From an uncultured Eubacteriales bacterium (GTDB taxonomy: Bacteria > Bacillota > Clostridia > Christensenellales > Aristaeellaceae), in the NCBI GenBank assembly GCA_900553905.1, contig USFL01000116.1, forward strand, positions 1-5,623: DNA of 5,623 nucleotides, read 5' to 3'. Below, one piece after another: positions 1 through 4,070 of this stretch. Under the pieces are notes generated by a model, which had not been told where the DNA came from, ran no database searches, and saw only the letters and a list, made by a program, of their open reading frames with translations. The translations under genes and the position numbers were made by a program. Every line of letters starts with the position of its first letter. Positions within the stretch are counted from its first letter, which is position 1.

Positions 1-293
1 CGGTGGTGGGCACCGGCCGCAGCGACTACGATAACCAGATCAACAACGTGCTGGCGTTCCCCGGCATCTTCCGCGGGGCGCTGGATGTGCGTGCGCGCGA
101 CATCAACGACGAAATGAAGATGGCCGCTTCCCGTGCCATCGCCTCTCTGGTATCCGATGAGGAGCTCACGCCCCGCTACATTCTGCCCGAAGCGTTTGAC
201 CGGCGCGTCGGGCCTGCCGTGGCCCGCGCCGTAGCCGAAGCAGCCGTCCGCAGCGGCGTAGCCCGCCTGCCCCTGCCCGACGCGCAGGCATAA
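1..293 (+). CDS. Malic enzyme (malate dehydrogenase, oxaloacetate-decarboxylating), C-terminal fragment
   Basis: This is the C-terminal end of a malic enzyme, which oxidatively decarboxylates L-malate to pyruvate and CO2 with reduction of NAD(P)+ in the cytoplasm. The reading frame is open to the left edge, so the start and most of the catalytic and NAD-binding domains lie outside the window; only about 96 codons are visible. The diagnostic stretch begins at about codon 4 with [19 protein letters not shown] and continues with [10 protein letters not shown] and [14 protein letters not shown], the near-invariant tail of the bacterial short-form enzyme. The later [22 protein letters not shown] also fits the family's C-terminus. 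Many homologues have Pro where this one has Asp after SDY. The gene stops with TAA and is followed eleven bases later by a hairpin terminator, so it is the last gene of its transcript. Family assignment is secure; cofactor preference (NAD or NADP) cannot be read from this part. Confidence 0.93.
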   Translation, partial: VVGTGRSDYDNQINNVLAFPGIFRGALDVRARDINDEMKMAASRAIASLVSDEELTPRYILPEAFDRRVGPAVARAVAEAAVRSGVARLPLPDAQA

Positions 294-303
294 GATGCTA
301 TCG

Positions 304-341
304 AAAAGCGCCGTGGGAGCTTGTGCTCCACGGCGCTTTTT
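304..341 (+). terminator. Intrinsic terminator between convergent genes, possibly bidirectional
   Basis: The arm at 304-320 (AAAAGCGCCGTGGGAGC) pairs with 325-340 (GCTCCACGGCGCTTTT) around a four-base TTGT loop, with a single bulged G. The right arm ends in a run of five T, giving a Rho-independent terminator for the malic enzyme gene. Read on the minus strand, the same hairpin is followed by TTTT from the left arm, so it could also end the leftward SDR/VanZ-RDD transcript, whose last stop codon lies eight bases to the right. Confidence 0.85.
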
Positions 342-348
342 CCTCGCG

Positions 349-1551
349 TCACGAAGCGGCGTCATGTGCATGCCGCGCGCCGTGCCACCGGGAAAAGTAC
401 CGGTGGCGGAGGGTGCTGGCGTTGTGCGTCATGCTCAGCTTGCCGTGCAAGAGCTGGTTGTCATGCGTAAACACATGCACCGCAAGCAGCAACCAGAACA
501 GAATGTACACCATCAGAAGAGAGATGCAGGCCAGCACCAGCCACAGGCTGATCGCTCCATCCTGCACGCCAAGGGTAATGGCCAGCAACAAGAACGCCGG
601 CGTGGGCATCACCACCAGGTACAGCACCCCATAGCGCACCACGCACTGCCACAGCCTGGGCCGGCCGCCGCTGCGCAGATCCGTAAGGCGCAGGTGCAAA
701 AGCGCCTTGCCCACCGTGCGTCCGCCCGCCAGCCATGTGCCGAGCATAAAATATCCAACAATTCCGACGGCATAGCAGCCGAAAAGCCACGCCGCCATGG
801 CCGCCGCGCCCTCGCCTGACGGCATCACCGAGGGCAGCCGCCAGATCAGCACACCCAGCGCCGTCAGCATCACCACAAAATCCACCAGCGCCGCAAAGCA
901 GCGGCGGGTGATGCTCACCTGCTCGCCCTTTCGGTAGGCGCGCGCGTCCATCTGCTCGCGCGAGGGAAGCAACCGCATCGCCAGGGGCGCCAGCGCGTAG
1001 CCCAGGAGGCCGCCGCAGGTGTTGGTCATCAGGTCATCCACATCCGCCAGGCGGTACGGCCTGGGATAGTACCCGTAAAGGCCCGTAAGCTGCGTCAGCT
1101 CGAAAAACAGGCTGAGCAGGAAGGATAGCAGCAGCGTTTTTTTCAGGCTGCACCCGAAATAATACCGCAGATAGATTCCCAGCGGCACAAACATAGCCAC
1201 GTTCGCCGCGATCTGAAAAAAATCCCGATTCCATACCAGGCGGTACCATGTGGCAGGCTGACCCGGATCTACCTTGGCGTTGCGCAGCAGGTCCGCAACC
1301 TCCCGAAAAGGAATCAGCTGCACGCGCGCGGAGGTCAGACCGCTGACCGTTTCCACATCCGGCAGCGGCAGGATGACCAGGAAATAGGCGCACATCAAAT
1401 ACAGCACAAACGAATACACGATCGCCGTGCGAAGGAGCAGGATGGCCCCGTACCTGCGGTACTGCGCCAGCATGTAGGGCAGCGTGAGCGCCAGCGCCAC
1501 AAAGGGAAACAAAACCAGCGCCGATTTGAGCGGCTCGATGTACTGGCTCAC
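349..1551 (-). CDS. VanZ-RDD fusion membrane protein
   Basis: A 400-residue polytopic membrane protein joining two families. Residues about 46-195 form a VanZ-like domain with the motifs NVAMFVPLG (117-125), FELTQL (150-155) and DVDDLMTNTCGG (170-181). Residues about 212-375 form an RDD domain: Arg217 and Asp224 in its first helix, the loop GGRTVGKALLHLRL (276-289) and the terminal LLHGKLSMT (367-375). I count about nine hydrophobic helices. VanZ relatives are linked to teicoplanin resistance and envelope stress, and RDD proteins to transport or osmotic and ionic stress, but the biochemical role of this fusion is not established. I place the start at GTG (1551), because AAGGAG at 1563-1558 lies six bases upstream. 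A longer frame from TTG at 1572 would place that ribosome site inside the gene. It follows the SDR gene by ten bases, so the two are probably translated from one mRNA. The last 25 residues, rich in His and Arg, form a cytosolic-looking tail. Confidence 0.88.
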   Translation of the reverse strand: MSQYIEPLKSALVLFPFVALALTLPYMLAQYRRYGAILLLRTAIVYSFVLYLMCAYFLVILPLPDVETVSGLTSARVQLIPFREVADLLRNAKVDPGQPATWYRLVWNRDFFQIAANVAMFVPLGIYLRYYFGCSLKKTLLLSFLLSLFFELTQLTGLYGYYPRPYRLADVDDLMTNTCGGLLGYALAPLAMRLLPSREQMDARAYRKGEQVSITRRCFAALVDFVVMLTALGVLIWRLPSVMPSGEGAAAMAAWLFGCYAVGIVGYFMLGTWLAGGRTVGKALLHLRLTDLRSGGRPRLWQCVVRYGVLYLVVMPTPAFLLLAITLGVQDGAISLWLVLACISLLMVYILFWLLLAVHVFTHDNQLLHGKLSMTHNASTLRHRYFSRWHGARHAHDAAS

Positions 1552-1557
1552 AAAAAG

Positions 1558-1563
1558 CTCCTT
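1558..1563 (-). promoter_or_regulatory. Ribosome binding site of the VanZ-RDD gene, overlapping the SDR stop codon
   Basis: AAGGAG on the minus strand uses the last two bases of the upstream TAA stop (1564-1562). It sits six bases before the GTG at 1551, which is optimal spacing. This decides the start codon and points to translational coupling with the SDR gene. Confidence 0.8.
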
Positions 1564-2584
1564 ACATTTCAAATTTGGGCAGCCCGGCGGTCAGGCGCTC
1601 ATAGCCCTCGATCACCTGATCGCACCAGGCGTCAAAGGCGGGGTCCAGCCGCTGGCATTCCGGATGGCTGTAGATGTAGTCAACCGCCTCGCGTACGCCC
1701 TGATCAAAACGCTTCGCCGCCACAAATCCCGGCACGGCGCGCTTGATTTTGGCATTGTCGAAGATCACGGTGTTGCTCTTGTCCCCCAGGAGCGACCCCA
1801 CATAGCTTTGGCACAGCGCGCCCAGCGTTTCGCTGGCGATGTGCACCAGGCGCGGCTTCACCCCCAGCGCCGCCCCAATGCTCCCGTACACCTGATTCCA
1901 GGTCAAGCTCTCGTCGCCCGTGATGTGGAACACCTCTCCCAGGGCGTGCACGTTGCCCATCAGCCCCACGAAAGCCACGGCAAAGTCGTCGCTGTGGGTC
2001 AGCGTCCACAGCGTCAGGCCGTCGCCCGGCACGATGACAGGCTTGCCTGTGCGCATCCGCTCCAGCACCTGAAAGCTGCCAGCCGGCCCATGCAGCGCCA
2101 CGGGCACGCTGCGCCGGCAATAGGTATGGCTGGGCCGGATGATGGTGACAGGAAAGCCCTGCCCGCGGTAGGCGGCCATCAGCATATCTTCGCAGGCGGC
2201 CTTCTGGCGGCTGTATTCCCAGTAAGGATTGCACAGCGGCGTTCCCTCGGTGATCCACGGCGAGGACAACGGCTTTTGATACGCCGACGCCGAGCTGATA
2301 AAAAAGTACTGTCCCGTTCTGCCGGAAAACAGACGGATGTCGCGCGCCACGTCCTCGGGCGTGTAGGCGATGAAGTCCGCCACCACGTCGAACGCCTGCC
2401 CCTTCAGCGCGTCCCGCACCGCCGCCTCGTCACGGATATCCGCATGGATGGCGCGCGCGCCCTGGGGCATGCGCGCGTCCGCGTTGCCGCGGTTGAGCAG
2501 CGTCAAGTCCCATCCGCGACTGACGCACAGCGCCGAAATGGACGAGCTGATGGTGCCCGTGCCGCCGATAAACAGTGCCTTCAT
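1562..2584 (-). CDS. Atypical extended SDR: NAD-dependent epimerase/dehydratase family protein
   Basis: A 340-residue cytoplasmic protein with a Rossmann fold of the extended short-chain dehydrogenase/reductase superfamily. The N-terminal strand-turn-helix KALFIGGTGTISSSI (2-16) is the nucleotide-binding motif. Ser replaces the usual third glycine, as in the atypical SDR branch of Bacillota with GGTGNIS-like motifs. Acidic residues after strand 3 (HADIRD, 47-52), the serine-rich FISSASAY (95-102) and the catalytic pair in YSRQK (Tyr124, Lys128) are present, so the active site appears intact. IIRPSHTY (148-155) and THSDDFAVAFVGLMG (196-210) are typical of nucleotide-sugar epimerase and CSP41-like relatives. 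Length fits the family. The substrate is unknown; a nucleotide sugar or other sugar-like compound is a guess from the family. The ATG at 2584 has AAGGGGG at 2600-2594 nine bases upstream and a plausible own promoter. It is the first gene of a two-gene leftward operon with the VanZ-RDD gene. Confidence 0.9.
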   Translation of the reverse strand: MKALFIGGTGTISSSISALCVSRGWDLTLLNRGNADARMPQGARAIHADIRDEAAVRDALKGQAFDVVADFIAYTPEDVARDIRLFSGRTGQYFFISSASAYQKPLSSPWITEGTPLCNPYWEYSRQKAACEDMLMAAYRGQGFPVTIIRPSHTYCRRSVPVALHGPAGSFQVLERMRTGKPVIVPGDGLTLWTLTHSDDFAVAFVGLMGNVHALGEVFHITGDESLTWNQVYGSIGAALGVKPRLVHIASETLGALCQSYVGSLLGDKSNTVIFDNAKIKRAVPGFVAAKRFDQGVREAVDYIYSHPECQRLDPAFDAWCDQVIEGYERLTAGLPKFEM

Positions 2585-2593
2585 AAGAAAAAG

Positions 2594-2600
2594 CCCCCTT
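2594..2600 (-). promoter_or_regulatory. Ribosome binding site of the SDR gene
   Basis: AAGGGGG on the minus strand lies nine bases before the ATG at 2584. It has one mismatch to the AAGGAGG consensus and supports that start; the glycine-rich nucleotide-binding motif begins at residue 7, as usual for the family. Confidence 0.6.
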
Positions 2601-2619
2601 CGCGCTTGTTACGCCCCAC

Positions 2620-2648
2620 ATGGTATCACACAGCGCTCGGGTTTGCAA
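2620..2648 (-). promoter_or_regulatory. Predicted SigA-type promoter of the SDR/VanZ-RDD operon
   Basis: Read on the minus strand, the -35 is TTGCAA (2648-2643; four of six consensus bases), followed by a 17-bp spacer and TACCAT (2625-2620; four of six). A TG one base before the -10 gives an extended -10 (TGATACCAT), which compensates for the weaker hexamers. The expected transcription start near 2613 leaves about 30 bases of leader before the SDR start codon. This is inferred from sequence pattern only. Confidence 0.55.
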
Positions 2649-2661
2649 GGCGGCGCTTGCA
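2644..2661. repeat. Inverted repeat TGCAAG-N6-CTTGCA across both divergent -35 boxes
   Basis: TGCAAG (2644-2649) and CTTGCA (2656-2661) are perfect inverted copies separated by GCGGCG. Each arm contains most of one -35 hexamer of the two divergent promoters. The symmetry may simply reflect two similar -35 boxes facing apart, or it may be an operator for a dimeric regulator. The sequence alone cannot decide between these. Confidence 0.5.
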
Positions 2662-2685
2662 TTTCCACGCGGTACAGGCTATAAT
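2657..2685 (+). promoter_or_regulatory. Predicted SigA-type promoter of the PHP/barstar operon
   Basis: A -35-like TTGCAT (2657-2662; first three bases match the consensus), an optimal 17-bp spacer and a perfect TATAAT -10 (2680-2685). Transcription would begin near 2692, giving a leader of roughly 25-40 bases before the PHP start. The region after the -10 is locally AT-rich in an otherwise GC-rich window, which supports a real promoter. Confidence 0.7.
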
Positions 2686-2704
2686 TCTTACATACGTTTT
2701 TTTG

Positions 2705-2718
2705 AAGGGGAAAGGGGG
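2705..2718 (+). promoter_or_regulatory. Tandem purine-rich ribosome binding site of the PHP gene
   Basis: Two Shine-Dalgarno-like runs occur: AAGGGG (2705-2710), seven bases before a GTG at 2718, and AAGGGGG continuing into TG (2712-2720), about eleven bases before the ATG at 2730. The second matches AAGGAGGTG at eight of nine bases but is spaced rather far from the ATG. The start of the PHP gene is therefore uncertain by four codons. Confidence 0.5.
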
Positions 2719-2729
2719 TGCGCGCTAAA

Positions 2730-3611
2730 ATGGATCTCTTTGATCCAAAGCTGCCTTTTTTCAAAGGAAATCTGCACTGTCACACCACGGTGAGCGACGG
2801 AAAGCTCAGTCCTGACGAGGTCGTGGCCCTCTACCGCGATCTGGGATATGATTTTCTGGCCCTGACCGATCACCGCCGCCTGTCCGAGCCCACGCATCTG
2901 GAGGGATGCATGCTGTTGCTCAGCGGCATGGAGATGGATTTTACCCTGCCCGGCGAGGTGCTGCACCTGATCGGCGTGGGCATGGACGAGCGTCTGGAAC
3001 GCTACGACCTGTCCGGCGGGCCGCAGCGGTGCATCAACCTCTACCGCCGGTGCGGCGGCCGCGCCATCGTGGCGCATCCGGCCTGGTCGCTCAACACCGT
3101 GGCCACGCTTGCGGCCCTGCAGGACGTCACCGCCGCGGAAATCTACAACAGCGTGTCCACCTATCCCTGGAACGGCGACCGTGCCGATTCCTCAAACGTG
3201 CTGGACGTAGCGGCGGCGCATGGCGCGCTGTACCGCTTCGTCGCCTCGGACGATTCGCACCGCTATCAGGGCGAGGCCGGACGCGCCTTCACGATGGTGC
3301 AGGCCGGGGAGCTCAGCCAGGAAAGCCTTTTCGACGCGCTGGACCAGGGCAGGTTCTACTGCTCGCAGGGTCCGCGCTTCGAGCAGATTTCGGTGGAAGA
3401 TGACCGCATCGAGGTGACCTGCTCGCCCGTGGATACGGTAATTTTCTACAGCAACCTGATCTGGACGGGCAACCGCTGCCAGACCGGCAAGGACCTGGTC
3501 TTTGCCAGCTACGACCTGACCGTCAACCGCGGCGAACGCTACGTTCGCATTCAGCTGATCGACGCCGAGGGCCGGAGCGCCTGGTCCAATCCCATCGTGC
3601 TCAGGCCCTAG
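2730..3611 (+). CDS. PHP-domain metallohydrolase (CehA/McbA-like) with C-terminal beta-rich domain
   Basis: A 293-residue cytoplasmic protein, or 297 if translation begins at the in-frame GTG at 2718. I use the ATG because a near-consensus AAGGGGGTG precedes it. The PHP metal-binding motifs occur in order: HCHTTVSDG (His16, His18, Asp23), LTDH (Asp47, His48), GMEMDF (Glu68), HLIGVG (His79), AHPAWS (His116) and ASDDSHR (Asp175, His177). All metal ligands appear intact, predicting a metal-dependent phosphoesterase or related hydrolase. Residues about 210-293 form a separate strand-rich domain ending in YVRIQLIDAEGRSAWSNPI, a tail seen in PHP proteins annotated as CehA/McbA-like. There is no signal peptide and no polymerase domain, so it is a stand-alone PHP enzyme, not a DNA polymerase part. 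The substrate is unknown. It is transcribed divergently from the SDR operon, and the barstar gene follows after 81 bases with no terminator between. Confidence 0.88.
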   Translation: MDLFDPKLPFFKGNLHCHTTVSDGKLSPDEVVALYRDLGYDFLALTDHRRLSEPTHLEGCMLLLSGMEMDFTLPGEVLHLIGVGMDERLERYDLSGGPQRCINLYRRCGGRAIVAHPAWSLNTVATLAALQDVTAAEIYNSVSTYPWNGDRADSSNVLDVAAAHGALYRFVASDDSHRYQGEAGRAFTMVQAGELSQESLFDALDQGRFYCSQGPRFEQISVEDDRIEVTCSPVDTVIFYSNLIWTGNRCQTGKDLVFASYDLTVNRGERYVRIQLIDAEGRSAWSNPIVLRP

Positions 3612-3681
3612 GCGCAGGTGGCATCAACGCCCTATTTCCATTCTCCCTGCCATGTTTCATCCCGGCACGAGAAAATGCAAC

Positions 3682-3689
3682 AGGAGGTA
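3682..3689 (+). promoter_or_regulatory. Strong ribosome binding site of the barstar-family gene
   Basis: AGGAGGTA is the best Shine-Dalgarno match in the window and lies five bases after its GGAGG core from the ATG at 3693. It fixes that start over an upstream in-frame ATG at 3618, which has no ribosome site. Confidence 0.85.
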
Positions 3690-3692
3690 CTT

Positions 3693-3971
3693 ATGCGCGA
3701 CGTGACCCTGGACCTGACTCCCTTCGAGGAAAAGATTTCCCTGCACCGCTACCTCAAGGAGGCGCTGGACTTTCCCTTTTATTACGGCGCAAACCTGGAC
3801 GCCCTGCACGACGAGCTGGCCAGCGAGCGCGATCCCCTGCGCATCGCCGTACACTATCCCAAAGAGCCGCGCGGCAAAATGGTGGATTACCTGCCCAAGC
3901 TGCTGCGGGTCTTTGAGGATGCGGCGCGGGAGAACTATCATCTGGAAATCACCTATCAGGAAGAGGCGTAA
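3693..3971 (+). CDS. Barstar-family protein (orphan ribonuclease-inhibitor fold)
   Basis: A 92-residue protein, close to the roughly 90 residues of Bacillus amyloliquefaciens barstar, the intracellular inhibitor that plugs the active site of the secreted RNase barnase. The family core FPFYYGANLDALHDEL (27-42) corresponds to the barstar helix that inserts into barnase. Tyr30, Asp36 and Asp40 match barstar Tyr29, Asp35 and Asp39, whereas His39 stands where barstar has Trp38. Near the end, VFEDA (73-77) puts Asp76 at the position of barstar Glu76. The acidic contact surface is thus largely kept. No barnase-like or other toxin gene is visible nearby, so the partner is unknown. Inhibition of an RNase is inferred from the fold only, and many bacterial barstar-like proteins lack an identified target. 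It probably shares the PHP mRNA, since no clear promoter is seen in the 81-base gap, and it is closed by a strong terminator. Confidence 0.88.
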   Translation: MRDVTLDLTPFEEKISLHRYLKEALDFPFYYGANLDALHDELASERDPLRIAVHYPKEPRGKMVDYLPKLLRVFEDAARENYHLEITYQEEA

Positions 3972-3996
3972 CGCCCGGCGCGCCGCACGGCGCATG

Positions 3997-4032
3997 CGGG
4001 GAGGCGGTAGATCATCCGCCTCCCCGTTTTTT
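3997..4032 (+). terminator. Strong intrinsic terminator after the PHP/barstar operon
   Basis: CGGGGAGGCGG (3997-4007) pairs perfectly with CCGCCTCCCCG (4016-4026) around an eight-base loop, and six T follow (4027-4032). This is a classic Rho-independent terminator for rightward transcription. On the minus strand the hairpin is not followed by a T run, so it is not a canonical terminator for spoIIE coming from the right. A smaller hairpin, GCGCC-GCAC-GGCGC (3980-3993), sits just before it. Confidence 0.93.
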
Positions 4033-4070
4033 GGTCTGAAGCCGGAAAGGCGCGATGCACGGACTCCGCC

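Noticed and set aside
295..819. A 174-codon plus-strand open frame after the malic enzyme gene
   Set aside because: It begins before the terminator hairpin and runs through it, is antisense to the RDD domain, and encodes a low-complexity Gln/His/Arg-rich sequence with no family resemblance.
1484..2728. A 414-codon plus-strand open frame antisense to the SDR gene
   Set aside because: It is the mirror of a well-supported SDR gene in a GC-rich genome where stop codons are rare. Its translation is rich in Arg, His and Gln with no recognisable motif, it has no ribosome binding site, and it runs across the divergent promoter region.
3618..3692. A 25-residue N-terminal extension of the barstar protein from ATG 3618
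   Set aside because: There is no ribosome site at 3618, the extension would run through AGGAGGTA, and barstar-family proteins start close to the first beta strand, as with ATG 3693.
3612..3692. A separate promoter for the barstar gene
   Set aside because: I found no pair of hexamers with acceptable spacing in this 81-base gap, and there is no terminator after the PHP gene, so co-transcription is simpler.
3976..3985. Ten-base palindrome CGGCGCGCCG downstream of barstar
   Set aside because: Short GC palindromes are expected by chance in such GC-rich sequence, and it has no partner copy or flanking duplication that would suggest an attachment site or mobile element.
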